Shown here piece after piece: positions 1 through 5,370 of a stretch of DNA of 5,370 nucleotides. Below the pieces are notes generated by a model that saw only the letters and a list, made by a program, of their open reading frames with translations, made no database searches and was not told the DNA's origin. Both the position numbers and the translations under genes were made by a program. Source of the stretch: Spirochaetota bacterium. Its GTDB lineage: Bacteria; Spirochaetota; JAGLSM01. The stretch lies in the NCBI GenBank assembly GCA_023135745.1, contig JAGLSM010000155.1:1-5370 (forward strand), in the 5' to 3' direction. Position 1 is the stretch's first letter. Every line of letters starts with the position of its first letter.

Positions 1-780
1 AATTTTCTTTTGAATATGAGGTGAAAATCGTTTTTGGTAGTTTTCGATTGTTTCTGTTTTATCTTTAAAATTTGAAAAGTCAGCATCATTTTTTATTTCT
101 AAATCTTTACAATCATCTTTGATATCTATTAGTTTGCCGTTTATAAAAAATGTATCCATTTTTACAATCTCTGATTTTTCAATATAGAAAAATATTGAAT
201 TTAACTTATTATCTTTTTCCTTTACTGATATCACGAGATAAGACGGGAGCTCATCAATATTCTTGATCTCCTGAATGAAATTTTTCGCGAGCTTAACTAC
301 CTGACTTTCAAATTCAAAACGCTCGGGATTAAAACTATTCATAAGACTGTCTGCAACATTGTTTAGTATCAGCATACTTTCATAGGAGTGATTTAATTCT
401 TCACTGAGATTTTTTATATGCAGGTGATTTCTGATCTTGAGAGTCAGCTCGTATTGCTGTATAGGTTTATTGAGATAGTCATTTGCCCCTGCTTCAAGAG
501 CTTTGAGTTTTTCTTCAGTGTTGTCAAGAGTAGTAACTATTATTACAGGAATTTTTTCAGTTCTTGGATCGCTTTTTATTTCCCTGCATATATCCACGCC
601 GTTAGCGTCCAGGAGCATGATGTCCAGGAGTATAAGATCCGGTATTTGATTACGGAGAATTTTTTTAGCAGTGCTTCCGCTCATTGCTACTTTAAGTTCA
701 TAAGTCTTTGCAAGGAGTTCCTTGTAAATGGCAATGTTTACAGGTTCATCTTCAACTATGAGGATGGTGTTGTTTTTCAT
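1..780 (-). CDS. Response regulator with N-terminal REC domain and uncharacterised C-terminal region (3' end outside window)
   Basis: Translating the minus strand from the ATG at 780-778 gives 260 codons with no stop, so the gene continues past the left edge. Residues 1-120 form a clear receiver (REC) domain: acidic pocket E10-D11-E12, phospho-acceptor D53 in 'PDLILLDIMLLDANG', switch Thr at T83 in 'IPVIIVTT', and the conserved K105 in 'NDYLNKPIQ'. All residues needed for phosphorylation are present. After a helical linker (about 118-145), residues ~137-260 show alternating hydrophobic strands and helices that could be a divergent GAF-like domain. I cannot assign it, and an output domain (GGDEF, HD-GYP, PP2C or kinase) may follow outside the window. 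The start is well fixed: an in-frame TAA lies ten codons upstream with no other start codon between, and GGAG lies 11 nt before the ATG. The gene is divergent from the chemoreceptor at 1014. REC identity is certain; the output role is unknown. Confidence 0.9.
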   Translation of the reverse strand, partial: MKNNTILIVEDEPVNIAIYKELLAKTYELKVAMSGSTAKKILRNQIPDLILLDIMLLDANGVDICREIKSDPRTEKIPVIIVTTLDNTEEKLKALEAGANDYLNKPIQQYELTLKIRNHLHIKNLSEELNHSYESMLILNNVADSLMNSFNPERFEFESQVVKLAKNFIQEIKNIDELPSYLVISVKEKDNKLNSIFFYIEKSEIVKMDTFFINGKLIDIKDDCKDLEIKNDADFSNFKDKTETIENYQKRFSPHIQKKI

Positions 781-833
781 TGATAGACATACTCCAGAAT
801 TTTAGATCACTTATGAGTTCTTATAGATGCATT

Positions 834-862
834 ATTTTATCAGAATAACAGGGACTTATCAA
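834..862 (-). promoter_or_regulatory. Predicted sigma70-type promoter for the response regulator
   Basis: On the minus strand, TTGATA (862-857) is followed after 17 bp by TAAAAT (839-834). Each hexamer matches the sigma70 consensus at 5 of 6 positions and the spacing is optimal. Transcription would start near 827, leaving a leader of about 45 nt before the ATG at 780. The sequence match is direct; promoter activity is inferred. The setting is AT-rich, so chance matches are possible. Confidence 0.5.
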
Positions 863-962
863 GGATAATATATTCAGTGCCGCAGGTCCTGTGTGTAATG
901 ATAGTTGCCGCTTAAATAAGCAATTTGCTCTGAAAACGTAAATTGATTATTTAATAAAATTA

Positions 963-990
963 TTGACATAACCGTAATTTAATAGATAAT
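963..990 (+). promoter_or_regulatory. Predicted sigma70-type promoter for the chemoreceptor
   Basis: A perfect TTGACA -35 hexamer (963-968) is followed after 16 bp by GATAAT (985-990), 5 of 6 to the -10 consensus. Transcription would begin around 997, giving a very short leader that still contains the GGAGG ribosome-binding site at 1003-1007. No sigma28- or sigma54-type motif, often used for motility genes, stands out here. Activity is inferred from sequence alone. Confidence 0.55.
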
Positions 991-1013
991 AGTTTTACCT
1001 ATGGAGGCAATTA

Positions 1014-3023
1014 ATGTTCAAAAATTCCAGTCTTAAAACAAAATTGCTTGGTTATATACTGTTATTATCTTTATTGCCATTAATTATTCTCTCAATAATA
1101 AATTTATCTGTTTCAACAGACAGTTTGAATGAAGCAAGCTTTAATCAGATGAAAAGTATCACTGCTATGAAAAAGAAACAGGTGCTTCAATACTTTGATA
1201 CACTTGAAAGTGCTATTAATCTGGTAAAAAACAATCCTTATACTGTCCGGCTGCATGCAGCCTTCATTGCTGTTTTTAAAAAAGCAGGAAATTCTATTGC
1301 TTCAAAGAATTGGAAAGCTATGTCTCTGCGTTTGGATGTTATTGCCAGGAAAATATGTGAAGACTTGAACTGGTCTGATATTTTTTACATATCAATGGAT
1401 GGATATATTGTATATACCCTTAAAAAAGAGAGTGATCTTGGGTTAAACCTTTTTAGAGAACCTCTCAAGAGTTCTCCTCTGGGGCTGGCATTTAAAAAAT
1501 TAAGGGAAAATTCAAATATAAAAATAATTATCGAGGACTTTGCTCCATATTCACCAGCCGGACGTAAATATGCGGCATTTGTTATTACTAGAATCAAAAT
1601 CCGGGGAAAACTTAACGGATATTTAGCATACCAAGTCGATCCAAAGCTTATTAACAATATAATGAAGGAACGCAGCGGAATGGGGAAGACAGGAACCTCC
1701 TTTCTTGTCGGCATGGATAGTGATGGACAGACAAGCATTAGAAACGATATTAAAATTATGAATAAAAGGATTGGATCAAAGAAAGATGGGCATGTTATAA
1801 GAGAATGTTTCAGGTTAAGAAAAAAAGGGATTGCCTATAAAACGTTTGCCACAGGGAAAAGAAGAATAGCTTTTTATGATTTTATACAGAACCATGGTCT
1901 TAACTGGGGTATATTTTCTACAATCAGTGAAGATGAAGTTTTAGCTCCTGTAAATAATCTGTATATTATTACCGGAATACTTATTGGTTTCACAGTTCTG
2001 ATTATTATAATTGCATCCATTATGATTGCCGGATCAATAACCAAAAGAATAAATACTATTGCCATGAGTATGCGTTCCGGTGCGGAGCAGGTTCTTTCTG
2101 CGTCCAATCAGGTTGCTTCAGCAAGCCAGGAGATTGCGGGAGGCGCCAATGAACAGGCATCAAGTCTCCAGGAAACTTCGGCATCTCTCGAACAGATGTC
2201 ATCGATTACAAAACAGAATGCTGACAACGCAAGACAGGCAAACTCTATGTCCAATGATGTTATAAAATCAGTTAATGAGGTTATGGAGGCAATGAAAGCT
2301 ATGCTCATTGTTATGGAGCAGATTCAGATTTCTTCTCAAAAAACAGCCGGTATTCTATCCAATATAGATGAAATCGCGTTTCAGACAAACCTTCTGGCAT
2401 TAAACGCGGCCATTGAAGCGGCAAGGGCCGGAGAAGCCGGAAAGGGCTTCAGTGTTGTTGCTGAAGAGGTCAGAAATCTGGCGCACCGTAGTTCTGAGGC
2501 TGCTGCTGAAACTGTTAAGCTGATTGATGATTCAAAAACAAGTACTGAAAAGGGTTCTGCTTCATCAAAGGAAGTTAATTCAATATTAAGAGCAGTTGCT
2601 GATAAAATTGATAAGGTTGCTCAATTAATTAATGAAGTTTCTACCGCAACCGATGAGCAGTCAAGAGGAATTGAGCAGGTTAATACTGCGGTTTCACAGC
2701 TCAACCAGGTTACTCAGAGAAATGCTTCCAGTTCCGAGGAATCTGCTTCTGCCAGTGAAGAAATGTCAGCTCAGGCCCGTGAGCTTAACAATATGGTCAA
2801 TAATCTGGTTACTGTTGTTGAAGGGAAATCCACGGCAAATTTACATGAATCGGTTAAACAGAAAGAAAATTATCCGGTTGAGCATGAATATAAAAAAGAA
2901 GATCCAGCTTCTAATTCAGACAGTCAAACAGAATTAACCGGAACAAAGGAATTTCAAAAAACGGACATTGATTCTCCGGCAAAGGTTATACCGCTTACCG
3001 ATGAGGAGTTAAAGGAATTCTGA
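1014..3023 (+). CDS. Methyl-accepting chemotaxis protein with periplasmic Cache-type sensor
   Basis: This 669-residue transmembrane chemoreceptor should sense a small ligand outside the inner membrane and control CheA through CheW. TM1 is at about residues 11-33 and TM2 at about 316-340. The ~280-residue loop between them looks like a double-Cache domain: '[20 protein letters not shown]' (122-141), '[11 protein letters not shown]' (173-183), and '[17 protein letters not shown]' (217-233). After TM2 there is almost no room for a normal HAMP domain; the coiled-coil signalling region starts near 350. Its hairpin tip is canonical ('[20 protein letters not shown]', 454-473, then '[16 protein letters not shown]'). 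Likely methylation sites are Q386/E387 and E575/E576, each in the small-small-x-x-E/Q-E/Q-x-x-small-small pattern. A disordered acidic tail (~605-669) ends in '[13 protein letters not shown]', a conserved-looking end that could tether adaptation enzymes (inference). GGAGG ends 6 nt before the ATG. The ligand cannot be told from sequence. Confidence 0.95.
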   Translation: MFKNSSLKTKLLGYILLLSLLPLIILSIINLSVSTDSLNEASFNQMKSITAMKKKQVLQYFDTLESAINLVKNNPYTVRLHAAFIAVFKKAGNSIASKNWKAMSLRLDVIARKICEDLNWSDIFYISMDGYIVYTLKKESDLGLNLFREPLKSSPLGLAFKKLRENSNIKIIIEDFAPYSPAGRKYAAFVITRIKIRGKLNGYLAYQVDPKLINNIMKERSGMGKTGTSFLVGMDSDGQTSIRNDIKIMNKRIGSKKDGHVIRECFRLRKKGIAYKTFATGKRRIAFYDFIQNHGLNWGIFSTISEDEVLAPVNNLYIITGILIGFTVLIIIIASIMIAGSITKRINTIAMSMRSGAEQVLSASNQVASASQEIAGGANEQASSLQETSASLEQMSSITKQNADNARQANSMSNDVIKSVNEVMEAMKAMLIVMEQIQISSQKTAGILSNIDEIAFQTNLLALNAAIEAARAGEAGKGFSVVAEEVRNLAHRSSEAAAETVKLIDDSKTSTEKGSASSKEVNSILRAVADKIDKVAQLINEVSTATDEQSRGIEQVNTAVSQLNQVTQRNASSSEESASASEEMSAQARELNNMVNNLVTVVEGKSTANLHESVKQKENYPVEHEYKKEDPASNSDSQTELTGTKEFQKTDIDSPAKVIPLTDEELKEF

Positions 3024-3352
3024 TAAAGGAATGTCTGCTTTATTTTGTAAAATATCCTGAGCCGGGCAAGGTAAAAACCCGCCTGGCTTCTGCTGTTGGG
3101 TATGAAAGAGCTGCGGAGTTTTATAGTGCGCTTGCTCTTGATATTTATAATCGATTTAAAAAAGAATCTTTTCCTGTCATTGTATTTTTTTCACCGGAAA
3201 ATGCTCTTGCCCCGGTTAAAAAATGGCTTCCCGGCGCGGCTTTTTATAAATCCCAGAAGGGCGAGTCAATTGGCGAAAGAATGACAGACGCGTTTGAAAC
3301 GGCTTTTTCCATTGGATATGAGAGGGTTATACTAACAGGAAGCGAAAAATAG
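3023..3352 (+). pseudogene. 5' half of a DUF2064/TIGR04282-family glycosyltransferase, start codon lost and truncated
   Basis: The frame starting at 3023 encodes 109 residues. It begins '[20 protein letters not shown]', and 'YPEPGKVKTRLA' (residues 11-22) is the hallmark N-terminus of DUF2064 (TIGR04282) GT-A-fold proteins, often annotated as arsenosugar-type glycosyltransferases. A second family signature, 'GESIGERMTDAF' (80-91), follows, then 'YERVILTGSEK' and a TAG stop. The family normally continues with G-S-D-x-P-D and about another hundred residues, so the protein is cut at the putative metal-site Asp. The codon where Met is expected is ATA. Its A is the last base of the MCP stop, so an ancestral TGATG overlap with one G-to-A change at 3025 fits well. 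An in-frame TGA at 3002-3004 rules out a longer N-terminus, and no ATG occurs until about 3281. AAAGGA (3011-3016) lies 6 nt before the ATA. Family assignment is from motif recognition; inactivity is inferred. Confidence 0.8.
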
Positions 3353-3461
3353 GTCATTAGGAAAATCAAAGGTAAGCGGAAGCATTATAGGAGCAGCCAG
3401 GGCCGGTTTTAAAATTATTTATACAATCTTTATGTTAAAATTAAAAAGAAATCACTTATAA
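3345..3461 (+). pseudogene. 3' remnant of a family-2 glycosyltransferase (DPM1-like C-terminus)
   Basis: One frame over from the DUF2064 fragment, the sequence reads 'KNRSLGKSKVSGSIIGAARA' followed by 'GFKIIYTIFMLKLKRNHL' and TAA at 3459-3461. The pattern Gly-Lys-Ser-Lys-Val/Ile-Ser-Gly-Thr/Ser ... Ala-Gly-x-Lys-Ile-Ile/Leu matches, as I recall it, the conserved C-terminal end of family-2 (polyprenyl-phosphate sugar transferase-like) glycosyltransferases often found near DUF2064 genes. No start codon or catalytic domain precedes it; upstream it runs straight into the DUF2064 coding sequence. It therefore appears to be the surviving tail of a gene whose body was deleted. The family call rests on a short motif and is less certain than its neighbour. 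The alternative is a fortuitous open frame, but the protein-like composition and position argue against that. Confidence 0.55.
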
Positions 3462-3478
3462 AATTACGGGAAAATTAC
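3460..3478 (+). repeat. Short direct repeat AAAATTAC-GGG-AAAATTAC
   Basis: Two perfect copies of AAAATTAC (3460-3467 and 3471-3478) are separated by GGG, giving an 11-bp period close to one helical turn. The repeat sits between the glycosyltransferase remnant and the ferritin-like gene, just upstream of that gene's candidate -10 elements. It might be an activator or repressor site, but in AT-rich DNA it may be chance. Confidence 0.35.
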
Positions 3479-3491
3479 TTCTTTTATTAAT

Positions 3492-3508
3492 TATACTATC
3501 ATGATAAT
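3492..3508 (+). promoter_or_regulatory. Candidate -10 elements and palindromic operator upstream of the ferritin-like gene
   Basis: TATACT (3492-3497) and GATAAT (3503-3508) are both plausible -10 hexamers, but neither has a good -35 at the right distance. Between and across them lies the perfect 10-bp palindrome TATCATGATA (3497-3506). The stretch TGATAAT (3502-3508) equals one half of the classical Fur 7-1-7 motif, but the expected second half downstream is absent. A metal- or stress-responsive regulator would suit a diiron protein, but the assignment is only suggestive. A start from either element would give a very short leader. Confidence 0.3.
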
Positions 3509-3519
3509 CTTTGTGTAAG

Positions 3520-3999
3520 ATGGATAAAAAATTAAAAGAATTACTTGAAGAGTCAATTAAGCTTGAACGGAATGTCGGAGGGATATATCTTCTTTTTTCG
3601 GAGTTATATGAACAGGACTCCGGATTCTGGTGGAAGCTTCATAATGAAGAGAATAATCATGCTGCTCTTCTGCGTTCTGTCCTGGATGTTTTTATCCCTT
3701 TTAATCAATATCCTGAAAAAATGATATGTGATTCACTTGAAGAATTGCAGGCAGCCAATAAATATATTGAAGACGTTCATATAAAATTTAAAGATAATCA
3801 TCCTGACAGAGATGAGGCTTTTAGAACCGCAATGGAGATAGAAAATTCCGCAGGAGAGCTTCATTTTCAGGATTTTATGAAAAGTACCAACGACAATGGT
3901 ATCGATGAAATTTTCCGCAAATTAAACAGCGAAGATATTGATCACTATAACAGGATCAAATTCTATAGGAACAAGGGTAATAGACCTAAGGTCAGCTAA
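3520..3999 (+). CDS. Rubrerythrin-like ferritin-fold diiron protein
   Basis: This 159-residue soluble protein has the four-helix ferritin-like pattern. Helix 1 carries E16 ('IKLERNVGGIYLLFSELY'), helix 2 the ExxH pair E44/H47 ('HNEENNHAALL'), helix 3 E108 ('EIENSAGELHFQDFM'), and helix 4 a DxxH variant, D139/H142 ('SEDIDHYNRI'), where rubrerythrins usually have ExxH. These are the expected diiron ligands, so iron binding and peroxide or oxygen detoxification, or iron handling, are plausible. There is no C-terminal rubredoxin Cys4 domain, so it is not a classical rubrerythrin. I chose the ATG at 3520; a TTG at 3511 would add Met-Cys-Lys, but neither has a convincing Shine-Dalgarno site. The gene follows the glycosyltransferase remnant and converges with the JAMM gene, overlapping it by 8 bp at the stops. 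The fold is fairly sure; the exact substrate is not known. Confidence 0.85.
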   Translation: MDKKLKELLEESIKLERNVGGIYLLFSELYEQDSGFWWKLHNEENNHAALLRSVLDVFIPFNQYPEKMICDSLEELQAANKYIEDVHIKFKDNHPDRDEAFRTAMEIENSAGELHFQDFMKSTNDNGIDEIFRKLNSEDIDHYNRIKFYRNKGNRPKVS

Positions 4000-4387
4000 C
4001 CTTTATCTCAACATTGGACAACTTCCCATTGATAATCGTGAAACCTTTTATAGCTTTTGTGTTTTCTGCGAGAGAAGCAATTACATAGGCAATATCAGGA
4101 TCATAGGCCAGTTTTATATCTTCTTCCGAAGGTCTGGCAGGAGTTTCCGGATGTGTGTGATAAATGGCAATCAGGTCCAACCCCAGCGACCTTGAGTCCT
4201 TTAATACTTTGAACTGCTCTGCGGGATCCAGTGAAAAATGGATTTCACTTTTATCTATGTTTGTCATTTGATACATTTTTGTAACAACGCTGTCTTTTCC
4301 TGCCAGGTACCCGCAGGCTTCAACAGGGGTTTCCTCCGTCCCCTGCTGAAATATTCTGTCAACTATGTCTTTAGGTATGTTTATCAT
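3992..4387 (-). CDS. JAMM/MPN+ (M67 family) metalloprotease, HcyD/Mec-like
   Basis: The 131-residue protein has the full JAMM zinc signature: E23 in 'VEACGYLAG' and H77-x-H79-x7-S87-x2-D90 in 'HTHPETPARPSEED'. Its length equals a bare MPN domain, with no signal peptide or membrane segment, so it is cytoplasmic. Small bacterial JAMM proteins of this kind (Mec with CysO; HcyD with HcyS) cleave the C-terminus of a ThiS-like sulfur carrier, either exposing its Gly-Gly end or releasing the product amino acid. The neighbouring ThiF-family gene and MetY-like fragment support the HcyD-type role (inference). The start is set at 4387 because its ATG overlaps the upstream gene's TGA in an ATGA junction. 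An in-frame ATG at 4402 would add five residues but overlap further and looks less natural. There is no strong Shine-Dalgarno site, so translation is probably coupled. Its TGA stop lies inside the 3' end of the convergent ferritin-like gene. Confidence 0.9.
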   Translation of the reverse strand: MINIPKDIVDRIFQQGTEETPVEACGYLAGKDSVVTKMYQMTNIDKSEIHFSLDPAEQFKVLKDSRSLGLDLIAIYHTHPETPARPSEEDIKLAYDPDIAYVIASLAENTKAIKGFTIINGKLSNVEIKVS

Positions 4388-5187
4388 TTTTCTATATCGC
4401 AAACTGCCTGTTCACCGTCTGTGAGTTCTGTTATTGTAGGGTTATCGCCGCAAACAGGGCAGGATGTATTCTTTTTAACATTTACGTTTCTGAATTCCAT
4501 ATTTAAGGCATTGAAAATCAGGAGTCTGTTGGTTATCAGCTCTCCTACATTCAGGAGATACTTCAATGCTTCTGCCGCCTGTATTGTTCCGAGCATTCCT
4601 GCGATTGCGCCGAGCACTCCCGCCTGTGAACAGGTGGGGACGGAGTTAGGCGGCGGCTGTTTGAATATACAGCGGTAGCAAGCGTTTCCCGGAGTATGGG
4701 TTATGGTTTGACCGTCAAATCGGAGGATGCCGCCGTGAGAAAATGGTTTTCCAGCCAATACACAGGCATCGTTAATGAGAAACTTTGCCGCGAAGTTGTC
4801 GGTTCCGTCGATTATAAAGTCATATCCGCTTATTATTTCGTTTATGTTATCGGCAAATATCAGTTTGTGATAGGTTTCTACTTTTACATCAGGGTTGAGC
4901 GAATTCATTTTTTCTTTTGCTGATTCTACCTTGGGTTTATCAACGTCAGGTGTGAAGTGTATAACCTGGCGCTGTAGGTTGGAGTAATCAACCACATCAC
5001 TGTCAACCAGTCCGATGGTACCTACTCCTGCTGCCGCAAGGTAAAGGGCGGCCGGAGCACCAAGTCCGCCTGCTCCGATAATGAGGACCTTTCCTTCGTT
5101 GAGTTTTGTCTGGCCTTCTCCTCCGACCCCGTCAAGAATTATATGTCTGTTGTACCTTTCAAGCTGTTCTTTGGTAAAATCCATCAT
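4384..5187 (-). CDS. ThiF/MoeB/HesA-family adenylyltransferase (E1-like), HcyF-like
   Basis: This 267-residue cytoplasmic enzyme should adenylate the C-terminal glycine of a ubiquitin-like sulfur carrier, the first step in making a thiocarboxylate. It has the family's conserved parts in order: 'LERYNRHIIL' (9-18), the nucleotide loop 'IIGAGGLGAP' (36-45), 'DSDVVDYSNLQRQ' (62-74), 'DGTDNF' (127-132), zinc Cys pairs C170/C173 ('CYRC') and C243/C246 ('CPVC'), and C186 in 'PTCSQAGVLG', at the position of the MoeB/ThiF catalytic cysteine. There is no rhodanese domain, unlike MoeZ or Uba4 forms. It overlaps the JAMM gene by ATGA, and its own ATG overlaps the stop of the PLP-enzyme fragment by ATGA. 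It would usually be annotated MoeB or HesA, but the context with JAMM and a MetY-like gene favours methionine or cysteine sulfur transfer over molybdopterin synthesis (inference). The sulfur-carrier partner is outside the window. The protein looks intact. Confidence 0.93.
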   Translation of the reverse strand: MMDFTKEQLERYNRHIILDGVGGEGQTKLNEGKVLIIGAGGLGAPAALYLAAAGVGTIGLVDSDVVDYSNLQRQVIHFTPDVDKPKVESAKEKMNSLNPDVKVETYHKLIFADNINEIISGYDFIIDGTDNFAAKFLINDACVLAGKPFSHGGILRFDGQTITHTPGNACYRCIFKQPPPNSVPTCSQAGVLGAIAGMLGTIQAAEALKYLLNVGELITNRLLIFNALNMEFRNVNVKKNTSCPVCGDNPTITELTDGEQAVCDIEK

Positions 5188-5327
5188 TTTATGGCCTCCA
5201 GTGCTTCGTTAAAATCCTCAATTAAATCTTCGATATCCTCTATGCCTATGGCAGCTCTTATCATTGTGTCTCTTATTCCCATTTTGGTTTTAAGATCATC
5301 CGTATATTTAGTGTAAATTGTTGATGG
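5184..5327 (-). pseudogene. C-terminal fragment of a MetY/MetB-type (Cys/Met metabolism) PLP enzyme, frame interrupted upstream
   Basis: The last 47 codons before the ThiF-family gene read 'PSTIYTKYTDDLKTKMGIRD' then 'TMIRAAIGIEDIEDLIEDFN' and 'EALEAIK'. This is the typical C-terminus of the Cys/Met-metabolism PLP family (O-acetylhomoserine sulfhydrylase, cystathionine gamma-synthase), whose members end with (H)P-(A)-S-T ... G-I-x-x-x-x-I-R-x-x-x-G-I-E-D-x-x-D-L-I-x-D. In these enzymes a His and further residues precede the Pro, but here the preceding codon is TGA (5330-5328), and no frame continues the family sequence to the window edge. The gene is therefore frameshifted, truncated by a rearrangement, or affected by a sequence error. 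If functional, a MetY would be the acceptor enzyme that uses the carrier thiocarboxylate made by its neighbours. Its TGA (5186-5184) overlaps the next ATG. Family certainty is high; pseudogene status is moderately sure because only 43 upstream bases are visible. Confidence 0.75.
5195..5199 (-). promoter_or_regulatory. Ribosome-binding site of the ThiF-family gene
   Basis: GGAGG on the minus strand ends 7 nt before the ATG at 5187-5185 and 10 nt before the second ATG at 5184-5182. This favours the first of the two adjacent ATG codons. It lies within the last codons of the PLP-enzyme fragment, consistent with coupled translation. Confidence 0.7.
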
Positions 5328-5370
5328 TCAATAATTCTGATATGTTTGTTTTTTCGTTACTACTCAGGAC
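5328..5370. other. Unassigned edge sequence upstream of the PLP-enzyme fragment
   Basis: These 43 bases should encode the segment just before the His-Pro-Ser-Thr region, but no minus-strand frame does so. One frame is open (VLSSNEKTNISELLTINN...) but has no clear similarity to the expected Ser-Leu-Gly-x-x-x-(S/T)-Leu-Ile-x-His-Pro, and the other two carry stops. It could be the edge of an inserted element, a deletion join or drifted coding sequence. I do not recognise a transposon end. Confidence 0.35.

Noticed and set aside
418..783. Plus-strand open frame of 121 codons opposite the response regulator
   Set aside because: It lies antisense to a REC domain with all conserved residues, and its own translation is Phe/Tyr-rich with no recognisable motif.
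3061..3090. GC-rich inverted repeat (GCCGGGC ... CCCGCCTGGC) as a terminator after the chemoreceptor
   Set aside because: Pairing is imperfect, no T-tract follows, and the bases encode the conserved 'PEPGKVKTRLA' segment of the DUF2064 fragment.
3096..3284. 62-codon open frame inside the glycosyltransferase remnant
   Set aside because: It is in a different frame from the DUF2064 motifs and shows no family features.
4388..4402. Upstream ATG at 4402 as the start of the JAMM gene
   Set aside because: The ATG at 4387 forms a standard ATGA overlap with the preceding stop, and the extra residues (MRYRK) are encoded by the ThiF-family gene's 3' end with no better ribosome-binding site.
4238..4678. 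Plus-strand open frame of 146 codons
   Set aside because: It is the shadow of the JAMM and ThiF-family genes, both of which carry complete catalytic motifs on the minus strand.
5328..5330. TGA read as selenocysteine to keep the PLP-enzyme frame open
   Set aside because: A second in-frame TGA lies at 5366-5364, the residues between do not match the family, and the expected residue at this place is His, not a redox Cys.
5303..5331. TTGACC as a -35 for an internal promoter driving the ThiF and JAMM genes
   Set aside because: The hexamers at 16-18 bp spacing (for example AATATA) match the -10 consensus poorly, so it was not annotated.

Overview
This window looks like a piece of an AT-rich chromosome from an anaerobic deltaproteobacterium (Desulfobacterota, Desulfobacterales-like). 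That placement is inferred from the style of the proteins: a Cache-domain chemoreceptor with a '[13 protein letters not shown]'-type tail, a rubrerythrin-like ferritin protein, and a ThiF/JAMM sulfur-transfer pair next to a Cys/Met-metabolism PLP enzyme. No marker gene fixes the taxonomy.

Left part (1-3023): a response regulator runs leftward off the edge and is divergent from a methyl-accepting chemotaxis protein (MCP). The 233-bp gap between them holds one good sigma70-type promoter facing each way. The two proteins may belong to one sensory circuit, but the sequence shows only their adjacency.

Middle (3023-3510): directly after the MCP stop lies a gene graveyard. The first half of a DUF2064/TIGR04282-type glycosyltransferase has an ATA where its start codon should be and ends at the conserved Gly-Ser-Asp motif. 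It passes, one frame over, into what looks like the last ~36 codons of a family-2 glycosyltransferase. The simplest reading is an internal deletion that fused two neighbouring genes of a former MCP-DUF2064-GT2 cluster.

Right part (3520-5370): a rubrerythrin-like diiron protein on the plus strand converges on a minus-strand operon, with the two stop codons overlapping by 8 bp. In transcription order the operon is the 3' end of a MetY/MetB-type PLP enzyme, a ThiF/MoeB/HesA-family E1-like adenylyltransferase, and a JAMM metalloprotease, joined by 4-nt ATGA overlaps. This set resembles the protein-thiocarboxylate route to homocysteine (MetY with HcyS/HcyF/HcyD, described in Wolinella succinogenes) and the CysO/Mec cysteine route of actinobacteria. 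The small sulfur-carrier protein (ThiS/HcyS-like) is not in the window. The PLP reading frame is closed by a TGA exactly where its conserved His-Pro-Ser-Thr segment should begin, so that gene is broken, rearranged or frameshifted near the right edge.

No tRNA, rRNA, CRISPR array or complete insertion sequence was seen. No new defence or mobile system is evident. The most interesting items are the hybrid glycosyltransferase pseudogene and the interrupted metY-like gene heading the sulfur-transfer operon.
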